Assembly: GCA_004555955.1 (NCBI GenBank)
Contig: SFJG01000003.1
Coordinates: 1 to 64,000, forward strand
Source of the DNA: Bacteroidales bacterium
Lineage (GTDB): Bacteria; Bacteroidota; Bacteroidia; Bacteroidales; Muribaculaceae
Direction of reading: 5' to 3'
Length of the DNA: 64,000 nucleotides
The notes below the pieces were generated by a model. That model was not told the DNA's origin, searched no databases, and saw only the letters and a list, made by a program, of their open reading frames with translations. Positions within the stretch are counted from its first letter, which is position 1; each line of letters begins with the position of its first letter. The position numbers and the translations under genes are program-made. Positions 52,537 through 61,719 of this stretch are shown here, piece after piece.

Positions 52537-54690
52537 ATGAGAATATTCACAATTACGACGCTGGTATTAGCGGCTTTTTCAGCATACGGACAAGCTATGC
52601 CAACCGAGCCCGACACATTGGGCATCGACACAATGAACATACAAGAAATACAAGAAATAGTAGTCACCGGACGCTTGCCCTACACTCGTATGAAAAGCGG
52701 CGCATTGGTAACCAAGATAGCCGGGTCGCCTCTCGAGAAGTCGGGGACGGCGCTCGACGCACTGCGCAAAGTGCCGGGCATAATCAGAAAGGGTGACGAC
52801 TTGGAAGTGATTGGTCGCGGAAAGCCGATTTACTACATAAACGGCAGAAAAGTGTACGACAACGACGAACTCAAGCGCCTGCTCAGCGACGAAATCGAAA
52901 GCATCGAGGTGATAACCAATCCGGGAGCAGCCTATGATGCAACAGTCACTTCGGTGGTAAAAATCAAGACAGCCAAACGCCAAGGCGACGGCTTCAGTTT
53001 CAACATGTTCGGCAAGTCGGAGCAAAGTCTGCGTACGGGCAAAAACGACCCCGAAGGGCAAATCAGCGTAAACTACCGACACAAGAATGTCGACGTATTC
53101 GCTTCTGCCAAAGAATGGGTCTACCGCGTAAACCAATGGAGCGACATGCAGCAAATCACATCCGACTCAAAAACAGCAACCGAGCTATATCGCTACGATG
53201 GCAACATAGTGCACCACTGGCGCGGTGTGGGCACACACATCACAGGCGGCATAAACTGGCAAATCAACGACCGACACTCTATCGGCGCCAAGGTCGACTA
53301 CGCCGTCACGACCAACGTCGATACTCGCGACGTGCTGCAAATGTCGAAGTTCGACAAAGGCTCGCTCACCGAAACTATCGACAGTTATACTCGCAAATGG
53401 GGCGACAACCCGAACAACAAACTCGTCAACGCATACTATAACGGCACGGTCGGCAAGTTGAACATTGACCTAAACGTCGATATGTTCTTCTCGCACGACA
53501 ACGAGAACCAATCGACCGACGAAGAAGATGCCGTAGAAACTCGCAACATCGTAACCATAACCGATGCCAAGAGCAAGATGATTGCCGCAAAACTCGTGCT
53601 ATCGTACCCGATTTGGAAAGGAAGTTTGCAAGTAGGTACCGAAGAATCGTTTGTCAACCGCCACAACCGTAGCGACATCACCGGCACCACCCTACCCTCA
53701 CAACGCTCAAAAACCGACGACCGCACTTGCGCCGGATTCATCCAATACAACGTGTCGCTCGACAATCGCACATCCTTCGGCGCCGGACTCCGCTACGAGC
53801 ACGCCTACTTCGACTACTCCGACGCACTTAATCACGAGGAAGACCTCAACCGCAAGTACGACAACCTGTTTCCGTCGGCTTCGGTGGCTACTCGCTTTGG
53901 ACGCGTACGCCTCAGCTTAGACTACAGCAGCAAAACGCAACGCCCGTCGTTCTGGCAACTCAACAGCCCGGTGAACTACCACAACCGCTACGTCGTGCAA
54001 CAAGGCAATCCCAAGCTGAAGCCGTCGCAAGAGCACACCGTGTCGCTCACCGGCAACTACAGTTTTCTGACTGCCGGAGTCAACTATACGCAATATAAAG
54101 ACTTGGTGTGCAACTGGAGCGAACCCATCGGCAACGACGGTATGATTCTCGTCAGCTACAAAAACATCGACCGCCCGCAACGTCAAGTCGGCTTGTTTGT
54201 AGTGGCTAACAAAACTTTCGGCTGGTTTGTTCCGTCGTGGACTTTTGCATACAACCGTCAATGGCTCACGCTCGACTTCGACAACGGCAGCCGCTCGTTC
54301 AACAAACCGATGTGGGTGTTCAACGCCTTCAACGCAGCACGCCTGAAACGCGGTTGGCAACTCGAGCTCAACAGCGAATTCCACAGCCGCAGCAATTACA
54401 GCAACGTAGAACTCACCAACAACTATTGGGCACTCGAAACAGCAGTGCAAAAGACGATGCTTCCCAACAACGCGCTCACCATACGACTTGCTTGGCAAGA
54501 CATGTTGCGCCGCGGCAACAACGACGTGTTTGTCGACTACGGCAGCTACATAATCCGCCAAACCAATACGATGGACTTCAACCGCGTAATTCTCACCGTG
54601 CGCTACTCGTTCAATGCCGCTCGCAGCAAGTATAAAGGCACAGGCGCCGGCAAAGACGCCATCAGCCGCATCGGCTCAACAGCAAAATAG
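52537..54690 (+). CDS. TonB-receptor-like outer-membrane beta-barrel protein
   Basis: A 717-residue protein. The ATG at 52537 gives a signal peptide (MRIFTITTLVLAAFSAYGQ) and lies after the -7 element; an upstream in-frame start at 52471 would include the promoter. A TonB plug-like domain spans ~30-150 (EIVVTGRLPYTRMKSGALV; DALRKVPGIIRKGDDLEVIGRGKPIYYINGRKV; IESIEVITNPGAAYDATVTSVVKI). The rest is a barrel of the OMP_b-brl_3 type with typical SLDYSSKTQRPSFWQLNSP and QQGNPKLKPSQEHTVSL. There is no SusD partner and no carboxypeptidase-like N-terminal domain, so the substrate is unknown and it is not a classical SusC. Confidence 0.82.
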   Translation: MRIFTITTLVLAAFSAYGQAMPTEPDTLGIDTMNIQEIQEIVVTGRLPYTRMKSGALVTKIAGSPLEKSGTALDALRKVPGIIRKGDDLEVIGRGKPIYYINGRKVYDNDELKRLLSDEIESIEVITNPGAAYDATVTSVVKIKTAKRQGDGFSFNMFGKSEQSLRTGKNDPEGQISVNYRHKNVDVFASAKEWVYRVNQWSDMQQITSDSKTATELYRYDGNIVHHWRGVGTHITGGINWQINDRHSIGAKVDYAVTTNVDTRDVLQMSKFDKGSLTETIDSYTRKWGDNPNNKLVNAYYNGTVGKLNIDLNVDMFFSHDNENQSTDEEDAVETRNIVTITDAKSKMIAAKLVLSYPIWKGSLQVGTEESFVNRHNRSDITGTTLPSQRSKTDDRTCAGFIQYNVSLDNRTSFGAGLRYEHAYFDYSDALNHEEDLNRKYDNLFPSASVATRFGRVRLSLDYSSKTQRPSFWQLNSPVNYHNRYVVQQGNPKLKPSQEHTVSLTGNYSFLTAGVNYTQYKDLVCNWSEPIGNDGMILVSYKNIDRPQRQVGLFVVANKTFGWFVPSWTFAYNRQWLTLDFDNGSRSFNKPMWVFNAFNAARLKRGWQLELNSEFHSRSNYSNVELTNNYWALETAVQKTMLPNNALTIRLAWQDMLRRGNNDVFVDYGSYIIRQTNTMDFNRVILTVRYSFNAARSKYKGTGAGKDAISRIGSTAK

Positions 54691-54740
54691 CAAACTCATC
54701 AGTAACAACACATATTTAACTAATTCAATCGCAATCACGG

Positions 54741-54771
54741 GGGGCGTTGTGACAACGCCTCTTTCTTTTTG
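54741..54771 (+). terminator. Terminator of the outer-membrane barrel gene
   Basis: GGCGTTG, 3-nt loop, CAACGCC, then TCTTTCTTTTT. Confidence 0.8.
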
Positions 54772-54781
54772 CCGTTTTCGC

Positions 54782-54811
54782 TTTGGTTTTCGCCGATTTT
54801 TTGTACCTTTA
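54782..54811 (+). promoter_or_regulatory. Promoter of ybaK-aroC-yhcC, related to the promoter repeat
   Basis: TTTG (54782-54785), 18 nt, TACCTTTA (54804-54811), 9 nt before the ATG. The flank CGTTTTCGCTTTG-n-TTTTCGC matches the -33 side of the promoter repeats at 13.0 and 14.1 kb. Confidence 0.55.
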
Positions 54812-54820
54812 CATTTTGAA

Positions 54821-55306
54821 ATGGCAAAAATAATAAAAACGAATGTTGCACGACTGCTCGACAAGGCGAAAATAGCCTACGAGTTAGTGCCCTACGAGGT
54901 TGACGAGAACGACTTGTCTGCCCAACACATTGCCGCCCAACTCGGCGAAGACATCAACCGCGTGTTTAAAACGCTGGTGCTCCACGGCGATAAGGTGAAG
55001 CACATTGTTTGTGTTGTTCCGGGTTGTCGCGAAGTAGACCTGAAAAAGGCGGCTCGCGCTTCCGGCAACAAAAAAGTGGAAATGCTTCTGATGAAAGACC
55101 TGTTGCCGACAACCGGCTACATCCGCGGCGGCTGCTGCCCGATTGGCATGAAAAAGCCATTCCCTACATATTTCCACGAAACGTGTATGGACTACGACTT
55201 TATCTACGTCAGCGCAGGCGTGCGTGGCTTACAGCTCAAGATTTCGCCGACCGACATCGTCGACTACATTCACGCAACAACGGCAGACATTGCCACAGAA
55301 CTATAA
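54821..55306 (+). CDS. ybaK: Cys-tRNA(Pro)/Cys deacylase YbaK
   Basis: A 162-residue editing protein that hydrolyses mischarged Cys-tRNA(Pro). Start at 54821 is set by the promoter just upstream and by family length. YbaK features are [20 protein letters not shown] at the N-terminus, [21 protein letters not shown] with the catalytic Lys-containing strand, [15 protein letters not shown] and [14 protein letters not shown]. First gene of a three-gene operon; aroC follows after 4 nt. Confidence 0.92.
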   Translation: MAKIIKTNVARLLDKAKIAYELVPYEVDENDLSAQHIAAQLGEDINRVFKTLVLHGDKVKHIVCVVPGCREVDLKKAARASGNKKVEMLLMKDLLPTTGYIRGGCCPIGMKKPFPTYFHETCMDYDFIYVSAGVRGLQLKISPTDIVDYIHATTADIATEL

Positions 55307-55310
55307 AAAG

Positions 55311-56384
55311 ATGAACGAATTTGGCATAATTTATAGACTGACCTCATTTGGAGAGTCGCACGGAGCAGCCGTTGGCGGAGTGGTCGACGGCATGCCGGCA
55401 GGTATTACCATCGACGTCGACGAGGTGCAACGACAACTCAACCGTCGTCGCCCCGGGCAGTCGGCTATCGTTACACAACGCAACGAAAAAGACCGCGTAC
55501 GCTTTCTGTCGGGCATCTTCGAAGGTGTTACAACAGGCACTCCAATAGGTTTCGTAGTCGAAAACGAAGACCATCATTCGAACGACTATAGCAACATCCG
55601 CGACGTGTTTCGTCCGTCGCACGCCGACTACACCTACACCTCGAAATACGGCATTCGCGACTACCGCGGTGGCGGACGCTCTTCTGCACGCGAAACGATT
55701 GCGCGCGTTGTTGCCGGCGCTCTTGCCATGCAAGCGCTCGGTCAAATCGGCATTACGGTGACCGCCTACACCTCGCAAGTAGGCAACATTGCGCTCGACA
55801 ACGACTATCGACACTACGATTTGTCGACCATCGAGAGCAACGATGTGCGCTGCCCCGATGCTGATGCGGCAGCTCGTATGCACGAGCTCATCAGGCAAGT
55901 ACAAGCCGACGGCGACACCATTGGCGGAACAGTCACTTGCGTGGTCAAAGGCGTGCCTGTGGGGCTTGGCGAGCCGGTATTCGACAAGCTGCATGCACGG
56001 CTGGCTTATGCCATGATGAGCATCAACGCAGCCAAGGGGTTCGACTACGGTATGGGCTTCGACGGCGTTGGCAATCGCGGTAGCCAAATGAACGACGCTT
56101 TCATCTGCACTGACGGACACATTTCGACAACGACAAACCGCTCCGGAGGCATCCAAGGCGGAATATCCAATGGCGAAGACATCTACTTCCGCGTGGCTTT
56201 CAAGCCGGTGGCAACGTTGCTACGCGACGTCGAAACCATCGACAAAGACGGACGTGCTACCACCCTTCACGCTCGCGGACGTCACGACCCGTGCGTGCTG
56301 CCTCGCGCCGTACCCATCGTTGAAGCCATGGCGGCTATGACAATTTTCGACATGTATCTTCTCAACCGCACCGCGCGATTGTAG
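55311..56384 (+). CDS. aroC: Chorismate synthase
   Basis: A 357-residue FMN-dependent enzyme that makes chorismate from EPSP, the end of the shikimate pathway. Start at 55311, 4 nt after the ybaK stop, matches the family N-terminus. Motifs: [19 protein letters not shown] (~11-29), [41 protein letters not shown] and [23 protein letters not shown]. Complete. Confidence 0.97.
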   Translation: MNEFGIIYRLTSFGESHGAAVGGVVDGMPAGITIDVDEVQRQLNRRRPGQSAIVTQRNEKDRVRFLSGIFEGVTTGTPIGFVVENEDHHSNDYSNIRDVFRPSHADYTYTSKYGIRDYRGGGRSSARETIARVVAGALAMQALGQIGITVTAYTSQVGNIALDNDYRHYDLSTIESNDVRCPDADAAARMHELIRQVQADGDTIGGTVTCVVKGVPVGLGEPVFDKLHARLAYAMMSINAAKGFDYGMGFDGVGNRGSQMNDAFICTDGHISTTTNRSGGIQGGISNGEDIYFRVAFKPVATLLRDVETIDKDGRATTLHARGRHDPCVLPRAVPIVEAMAAMTIFDMYLLNRTARL

Positions 56385-56388
56385 GACT

Positions 56389-57315
56389 ATGGCTTGCTAC
56401 ACCGACTTTGCGTCTTTCTTGAGTCGACATTTCTCCGAAAAGGTCCAAAAAATTTCGATAAATGCCGGATTCACGTGCCCGAATCGCGACGGTACGAAAG
56501 GCGTTGGCGGTTGCACCTATTGCAACAACCAAACATTCAGCCCGGGATACTGTCGGCCACAGAAATCGGTTGCTGAACAACTCGAAGAGGGCAAACACTT
56601 TTTTGCGCATAAGTATCCACACATGCGCTACATAGCCTATTTTCAAGCATATACAAACACCTACGGCACGTTGCGACAACTCGAATCGCTCTACGCTGAA
56701 GCGCTGGCTGTCGATGGCGTTGTCGGACTCATCATCGGCACACGCCCCGACTGCGTCGACGACCAACTGCTCGACTACCTTAAAGGACTCGCTCGGCAGC
56801 GATTTGTGATGGTGGAATACGGCGCTGAGACGTCGCACAACCGCACACTTGCCCTTGTCAATCGCGGTCACACTTGGGAGCAAACCGTCGACGCCGTCAG
56901 CCGCACCGCCGAGCGTGGCATCCCTTGCGGTCTGCACCTCATCTTAGGGCTTCCCGGCGAATCGCGACAAGACATTCTCACCACCGTCGAGCGCGCATCG
57001 GCATTGCCTGTCGACACACTCAAAATGCACCAACTGCAGATTGTCCGCGGCACGAAATTGGCTCGGCAAGTGGCAGATGGTGAAATTGACTATAACGAAT
57101 TGACCGTCGACGAATACATCGACCTTTGCTGTGAAGTTGTGGAGCACTGCCGCGAAGGTGTATGCATTGAGCGTTTCGTTTCGCAGTCGCCCGCCGAACT
57201 TTTGCTGTCGCCTCGATGGGGCTTGAAAAATTATGAATTTACCAACTTACTGAATCGCGAACTCACCCGCCGTGGCATCCGCCAAGGCTCGAAATATCGG
57301 GAACAGGAAACCTGA
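56389..57315 (+). CDS. yhcC: TIGR01212-family radical SAM protein (YhcC-like)
   Basis: A 308-residue radical SAM protein. The cluster motif is CPNRDGTKGVGGCTYC near residue 30, with the family-specific spacing C-x9-C-x2-C. IAYFQAYTNTYGTLRQLESLYAEAL, GLIIGTRPDCVDDQLLDYL and YGAETSHNRTL are typical of YhcC. The function of the family is unsettled; its members are close to Elp3- and tRNA-modifying radical SAM proteins. Starts 4 nt after aroC and is the last gene of the operon. Confidence 0.88.
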   Translation: MACYTDFASFLSRHFSEKVQKISINAGFTCPNRDGTKGVGGCTYCNNQTFSPGYCRPQKSVAEQLEEGKHFFAHKYPHMRYIAYFQAYTNTYGTLRQLESLYAEALAVDGVVGLIIGTRPDCVDDQLLDYLKGLARQRFVMVEYGAETSHNRTLALVNRGHTWEQTVDAVSRTAERGIPCGLHLILGLPGESRQDILTTVERASALPVDTLKMHQLQIVRGTKLARQVADGEIDYNELTVDEYIDLCCEVVEHCREGVCIERFVSQSPAELLLSPRWGLKNYEFTNLLNRELTRRGIRQGSKYREQET

Positions 57316-57348
57316 AATCGGAAACCGGGAATCGGAAATCGGAAATCA
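57314..57348. repeat. Short tandem heptamer repeat
   Basis: Five 7-nt units of consensus GAAATCG (GAAATCG, GAAACCG, GGAATCG, GAAATCG, GAAATCA), overlapping the yhcC stop codon. Confidence 0.6.
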
Positions 57349-57356
57349 CATCCAAT

Positions 57357-57391
57357 AACCTCTAACCTATAACCACGCCGCAGGCGTTTTA
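57357..57391. repeat. Partial family 2 repeat module
   Basis: AACCTCTAACC, then TATAACCACGCCGCAGGCGTTTTA, which corresponds to 14010-14045 at the head of promoter-repeat copy 2. The promoter part is missing. Located between yhcC and the convergent yitT-family gene, where its hairpin may serve as a terminator. Confidence 0.6.
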
Positions 57392-58327
57392 TCCTCTCGC
57401 CTCATTTTCCTTTGCCTCTTGCAATTTGCGCTGCTTATCGATTCGACGGCGCGCTTTAACCTTGTTTTCGTCGAAACCTTCACCATAGACAGTATTGACG
57501 TTACTCTGCGACATAAAGGCGTGCGGGTCGAGTTCCTTGATTAGTCGATAGATGTCGAGAGCTTCCGATTTGCGGCAAAAAATAATGAGCATCTTCACCT
57601 CTTGTCGCGTGTACCAGCCCGTGCCATCGACAATCGTACAACCGCGATGCAACTCATGGTTGACCGCAGTCGCTATCTCGTCCCAGCGCTTGGAAAAGAT
57701 TGTAAATTGCACGGCTTGGCGCGTATTGTTGACCACCTGGTCTGCCATATACGACAGAAACACAAGCACGACATAACCGTAAATTACCTTATTAAGGTCG
57801 TGATAAATGATAAACGACGACGAGATGATAATAAGGTCGACGTAGAGAATCATTCGTCCTACCGACACTTGATGATATTTCGACACCATAGCGGCAACGA
57901 TGTCGGTACCGCCGGTGCTGCCATTGTGCGTAAAGGCTATACCTACGCCCGTACCACACAGCACGGCGCCTATAATACAGTCGAGAAACGTCTCCGGCAA
58001 CGCCACAGGATAGGCCTCGAAGAATGGTTGTGCTATACCTATAAACAAACTGAGAAACGTAGCGCCGAATATCGTTTTCAGCACGAATTGCGCTCCGACG
58101 ACTTTAAAAGCAATCGCCAACAGCGTTATATTGAGTGCATAGAACGGTATCCATACCGGTATCTGTGTTTGAAAATAGATAAGTGATGCAAGACCTGCCA
58201 TTCCGCCTATCACAACTCCTTTGGGTAGCACGAAACCGCAAAAGCCTATAGCATAGAGCACTAAACCAATCATTATCATTACGCAGTCTTTCAGATTGCT
58301 CAGCACATATTTTTTATTAAATTGCAT
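57389..58327 (-). CDS. YitT-family membrane protein
   Basis: A 312-residue protein. Residues ~1-210 have five or six transmembrane helices of the DUF161/YitT family (VLYAIGFCGFVLPKGVVIGGMAGLASL; CGTGVGIAFTHNGSTGGTDIVAAM). Residues ~215-290 are the DUF2179 soluble domain (HRGCTIVDGTGWYTRQEVKMLIIFCRKSE), and a basic tail follows. Transport activity is presumed but unproved. Monocistronic. Confidence 0.85.
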   Translation of the reverse strand: MQFNKKYVLSNLKDCVMIMIGLVLYAIGFCGFVLPKGVVIGGMAGLASLIYFQTQIPVWIPFYALNITLLAIAFKVVGAQFVLKTIFGATFLSLFIGIAQPFFEAYPVALPETFLDCIIGAVLCGTGVGIAFTHNGSTGGTDIVAAMVSKYHQVSVGRMILYVDLIIISSSFIIYHDLNKVIYGYVVLVFLSYMADQVVNNTRQAVQFTIFSKRWDEIATAVNHELHRGCTIVDGTGWYTRQEVKMLIIFCRKSEALDIYRLIKELDPHAFMSQSNVNTVYGEGFDENKVKARRRIDKQRKLQEAKENEARG

Positions 58328-58344
58328 AGCCTTGGATTTTGACG

Positions 58345-58375
58345 CAAATATACTAATTTTACGTCGGTAGACGAA
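58345..58375 (-). promoter_or_regulatory. Promoter of the yitT-family gene
   Basis: On the minus strand TTCG (58372-58375), 19 nt, TATATTTG (58345-58352). Confidence 0.55.
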
Positions 58376-58414
58376 TCTATAATCGAAAAAATTTCAATAA
58401 AAATCAGCAATGGC

Positions 58415-58723
58415 CTACGAGCAAGCTTTATTTGCCAGAAACACCAGCGCAAGAGCGACCATCAAAGAAATCACGAGAGCCATCTCTAAGTCGGGCATTC
58501 CCTTTATATCTACAACCTTTCGCGGCTTCTCCTCTACAACGCCATACGCTTCCAACAGTTTAAGTATTGCCCAACGGATAATGCTATAAACAATTACAGG
58601 AATGGACAATATATATAGGAGTAAATGAAATATTTGGGCATGGAAAATTATTATAACAATTACTAATGCCACCGATAACCAAAAATACAGCGGAGAACCA
58701 ATGTCAAAAAATATAAATAACAT
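58415..58723 (-). CDS. Small hypothetical membrane protein
   Basis: 102 residues, no recognised family. Two hydrophobic stretches (YFWLSVALVIVIIIF, then FHLLLYILSIPVIVYSIIRWAIL, about residues 13-50) and one at the end (MALVISLMVALALVFLANKA) suggest two or three membrane helices with a basic cytoplasmic loop (EEKPRKVVDIKG) between. A 28-codon frame ends 5 nt before it (58729-58815). It has no clear promoter of its own and lies after the rho terminator. Confidence 0.5.
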   Translation of the reverse strand: MLFIFFDIGSPLYFWLSVALVIVIIIFHAQIFHLLLYILSIPVIVYSIIRWAILKLLEAYGVVEEKPRKVVDIKGMPDLEMALVISLMVALALVFLANKACS

Positions 58724-58728
58724 AGCGT

Positions 58729-58815
58729 TTACATGTTTACGGGCAGCTTATCGGATTTCTTAAGCTTGCTGTTGTGCATCATAAAGGTATTGCTATAATT
58801 GGGCAAAAACTCCAT
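58729..58815 (-). CDS. Possible 28-residue leader or small ORF
   Basis: Starts ATG GAG at 58815 and ends in TAA 5 nt before the small membrane gene. The peptide is polar and Lys/Ser/Asn-rich with two Met pairs. It may be a leader peptide for translational coupling or the remnant of a longer N-terminus. No homology is recognised. Confidence 0.25.
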   Translation of the reverse strand: MEFLPNYSNTFMMHNSKLKKSDKLPVNM

Positions 58816-58848
58816 ACTGCCGTGTTAGAATTTCTTAAAAATCCACAT

Positions 58849-58882
58849 AAAAAAGCGCATTCACTTTCGTGGACGCGCTTTT
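58849..58882 (-). terminator. Terminator of rho
   Basis: On the minus strand AAAAGCGC pairs with GCGCTTTT (58875-58882 with 58851-58858), with more T after it. Confidence 0.75.
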
Positions 58883-58914
58883 GGTTGGTTGTATGCGATT
58901 TATGCGATTGCCGA

Positions 58915-60948
58915 CTATCCGTTCATTGTGAGCAGTAATTCTTCGTTCGACTTGGTGCGGAGCATTCGGTCTTTGATAAGTTCCATCGCTTCAATCGACG
59001 TATAGTCAGCAATGTGATTACGCAGAATCCACATGCGGTTGATTGTTTCTTGGCTAAGGAGCAAGTCGTCGCGACGTGTGCTCGATGCCACAATGTCGAC
59101 AGCCGGGAAGATGCGTTTGTTCGACAACTTGCGGTCGAGTTGAAGTTCCATATTGCCTGTGCCTTTAAACTCTTCGAAAATCACCTCATCCATCTTGGAG
59201 CCGGTTTCAGTAAGAGCCGTTGCGATGATGGTGAGCGAGCCACCGTTCTCGATATTACGAGCTGCTCCGAAGAAGCGTTTGGGCTTTTGCAAAGCGTTGG
59301 CATCGACACCACCGGTGAGGATTTTTCCCGAGGCGGGAGCTACCGTATTATAAGCGCGAGCAAGGCGGGTAATAGAGTCGAGCAGAATCACTACGTCGTG
59401 ACCGCATTCTACCATACGTTTTGCCTTTTCGAGCACCAATCCGGCAATCTTGACGTGGCGTTCGGCAGGCTCATCAAAGGTAGAGGCAATAACCTCGGCG
59501 TTGACGTTACGCGCCATGTCGGTAACTTCTTCCGGGCGCTCGTCGATGAGCAAGATGAGAAGATATGTGTTGGGATGATTTTCGGCAATTGCGTTGGCTA
59601 TATCTTTGAGCAACATGGTTTTACCGGTTTTCGGCGGCGCTACGATAAGTCCGCGCTGACCTTTGCCGATGGGCGAGAACATATCGACTACGCGTGTCGA
59701 GAGATTGCAGGTTGTTGCGCCTCCCGTGAGGTCAAATTTTTCGTCGGGGAAGAGCGGCACGAGATGCTCGAAGGCTACGCGGTCGCGCACGAATTCGGGC
59801 GTGCGGCCGTTGATTGACTCAACATTGCAAAGCGGGAAAAATTTTTCGCCTTCTTTGGGCGGACGAATAGGACCTTCGACGACGTCGCCGGTTTTGAGTC
59901 CGTTTTGCTTGATTTGTGCTTGAGAAACGTAGATATCGTCGGGCGACGAAAGGTAGTTATAGTCGGACGAGCGCAAGAATCCGTAACCGTCGGGCATTAT
60001 TTCGAGCACGCCCGAGCCTTTCACGATGCCTTCAAAGTCGTATATCGGTTGCTGTGGTTGTTGTTGAGCCTGTTGCTGTGCTTGTTGCTGCGCTTGACGG
60101 CGTTGCTGTTTACGCTGCTGTTTAGTCTGTTTTTGGCGAACGGGTTGTTGCTCTTGAGCGGGTTGTTCGGGCTGTTGTGCTTGTGCTTGCGCTTGTGCAT
60201 CGGCATCGGCTTGCTGTTGTTGCTGCGAGCGCGGCACGAACTTTCGCCCGGTGTTGAAAAACAAGCTGAACGACTCGTCGCTACGCTTTTGCGGTTCCGG
60301 CTTGGCTACTTGCTGCTCGGCGGGTTCTGAAGGCAGGCTTTCAACGATGTCGGCGGATTTCTCCGGTTGCGCCGCTTCTGCCGTTTCTGCCGCTTCTGCC
60401 GTTTCTGCCACAGGTTGCTCAGGCTCAACAGTCTTGGCTACTTCTGTGGAGTTATTTTCCTGAACTGCAGCAACTTCGACATTTTCTACGTTCTCTGCTT
60501 CCGGCTTATCGGCATCCTGCGGGGCGGCTTCGACGTTTTTCACAGCCTTTTTGCGACCACGCTTAGCCGGTGCCGGTTTTTCGGCAGCCCGAGGCTCTAC
60601 GGCTTCTACCGCTTCTACCGCTTCGGCAACTGCAACCTCCGGCTGCGCAGGCTCGGCTGCCTGTGCTTCGGCTTTCTTTCGACGGGTAGTTTTTGACTTC
60701 GACTTATTATCTTTTTTCGGTTCTTCGGCGCCGTCCGGCATGTCGGCTGCGCGTTTACGCTTTTCGCTGCGCATCTTGACAGCCTTTTCTTTCGTCTGGT
60801 CTGCCTCAAAGTCGATTATTCCATATATAAGATTATCTTTATCAAGCTTATCGATGCTGGTACTATCGATTTTCTTTATACCTAAGGACTTGGCTATTTC
60901 CTGCAACTGCGGAAGTTCCATTTCCTTCAATTCTAACAATTTGTACAT
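58915..60948 (-). CDS. rho: Transcription termination factor Rho with large disordered insert
   Basis: A 677-residue hexameric RNA helicase, about 250 residues longer than E. coli Rho. Residues ~1-50 are the Rho-N helical domain ([20 protein letters not shown]). About 55-305 are disordered: Lys/Arg-rich, then Ala/Glu/Val/Pro repeats, then a Gln-rich basic stretch. The RNA-binding cold-shock domain follows ([37 protein letters not shown]), then the ATPase with Walker A APPKTGKT, Walker [17 protein letters not shown] and the Q- and R-loop region. Bacteroides Rho is known to have such an insert, reported to drive condensate formation. Single gene. Confidence 0.96.
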   Translation of the reverse strand: MYKLLELKEMELPQLQEIAKSLGIKKIDSTSIDKLDKDNLIYGIIDFEADQTKEKAVKMRSEKRKRAADMPDGAEEPKKDNKSKSKTTRRKKAEAQAAEPAQPEVAVAEAVEAVEAVEPRAAEKPAPAKRGRKKAVKNVEAAPQDADKPEAENVENVEVAAVQENNSTEVAKTVEPEQPVAETAEAAETAEAAQPEKSADIVESLPSEPAEQQVAKPEPQKRSDESFSLFFNTGRKFVPRSQQQQQADADAQAQAQAQQPEQPAQEQQPVRQKQTKQQRKQQRRQAQQQAQQQAQQQPQQPIYDFEGIVKGSGVLEIMPDGYGFLRSSDYNYLSSPDDIYVSQAQIKQNGLKTGDVVEGPIRPPKEGEKFFPLCNVESINGRTPEFVRDRVAFEHLVPLFPDEKFDLTGGATTCNLSTRVVDMFSPIGKGQRGLIVAPPKTGKTMLLKDIANAIAENHPNTYLLILLIDERPEEVTDMARNVNAEVIASTFDEPAERHVKIAGLVLEKAKRMVECGHDVVILLDSITRLARAYNTVAPASGKILTGGVDANALQKPKRFFGAARNIENGGSLTIIATALTETGSKMDEVIFEEFKGTGNMELQLDRKLSNKRIFPAVDIVASSTRRDDLLLSQETINRMWILRNHIADYTSIEAMELIKDRMLRTKSNEELLLTMNG

Positions 60949-61038
60949 GTAAATTCTTTAATTTATAGATTCATAATCCACGCATGGATTACTACAAAAA
61001 GAGTTCGTGATAATTGGGGAATGAGTTGTAAAATTCGG

Positions 61039-61056
61039 AGCGCTTGCCTGGCGCTT
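61039..61056 (-). promoter_or_regulatory. Hairpin at the start of the rho leader
   Basis: GAGCGC-type arms (AGCGC / GCGCT) about 10 nt after the expected transcription start. The leader to the ATG is about 110 nt; rho is autoregulated in other bacteria, so this leader could matter. Confidence 0.35.
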
Positions 61057-61064
61057 TTGCACTG

Positions 61065-61094
61065 CAAAGTTAATACAATTTTTTGAATAACAAT
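61065..61094 (-). promoter_or_regulatory. Promoter of rho
   Basis: On the minus strand ATTG (61091-61094), 18 nt, TAACTTTG (61065-61072). Divergent from the trxA promoter within a 358-bp gap that otherwise shows only AT-rich DNA. Confidence 0.65.
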
Positions 61095-61231
61095 ATCGAT
61101 AGGCCAAAAAAATATCTTTGTACAAAATTTTTCAATCTACCTCAATAAGCGAAGACTATGATTAATAAAAAGATACCCCAAACCAAATGTTCGAGGATTA
61201 ACATTTGTTTTAAAACAGTCACAAAATATTG

Positions 61232-61263
61232 TTTGTTTTATCCTACATTTTATATTAACTTTG
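61232..61263 (+). promoter_or_regulatory. Promoter of trxA
   Basis: TTTG (61232-61235), 20 nt, TAACTTTG (61256-61263), with about 44 nt to the ATG. Confidence 0.7.
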
Positions 61264-61306
61264 CCCTCAACAAAAACGAACAAAAAACTCAAAAAATCTC
61301 ATAACT

Positions 61307-61621
61307 ATGGCAAAACAATTAACCGACAGCAATCTTGAAGAAGTATTGGCATCAGGCAGACCGGTAGTAATCGATTTTTGGGCGGAATGGTGCGGCCCCT
61401 GCAGATCCATATCGCCAATCGTTGATGAATTGGCAACGGAATACGAAGGCGTTGTCGACATCTACAAATGCGACGTCGACGAAAACTCTGACGTCTGCGG
61501 AAGTTTTGGAATTCGCAACATCCCTACTCTTATCTTCATTAAAGACGGCAAGCCCGTTGACCGCCATGTCGGCACTGCTACTAAAGCACAACTTGCCGCA
61601 AAAATCGATGCATTGAAATAA
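61307..61621 (+). CDS. trxA: Thioredoxin
   Basis: A 104-residue cytoplasmic disulfide reductase. The active site WCGPC is at 28-32, preceded by VIDFWAE with the buried Asp24; the cis-Pro is in IPTLIFIKDGKPVDRHVG. Classical size for TrxA with no signal peptide. Monocistronic between a promoter and a strong terminator. Confidence 0.96.
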   Translation: MAKQLTDSNLEEVLASGRPVVIDFWAEWCGPCRSISPIVDELATEYEGVVDIYKCDVDENSDVCGSFGIRNIPTLIFIKDGKPVDRHVGTATKAQLAAKIDALK

Positions 61622-61642
61622 TAGTACACATCAACCGCTAAT

Positions 61643-61694
61643 GGCAATAGTGTCCAACCGTCGGCAAGACAGTTAACCGCTATTGCCTTTTTTT
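61643..61694 (+). terminator. Terminator of trxA
   Basis: GGCAATAG pairs with CTATTGCC (61643-61650 with 61680-61687) across a long, partly structured loop, followed by TTTTTTT. Confidence 0.7.
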
Positions 61695-61719
61695 CGTTTA
61701 AAAACCGAGCCGTATAAGT

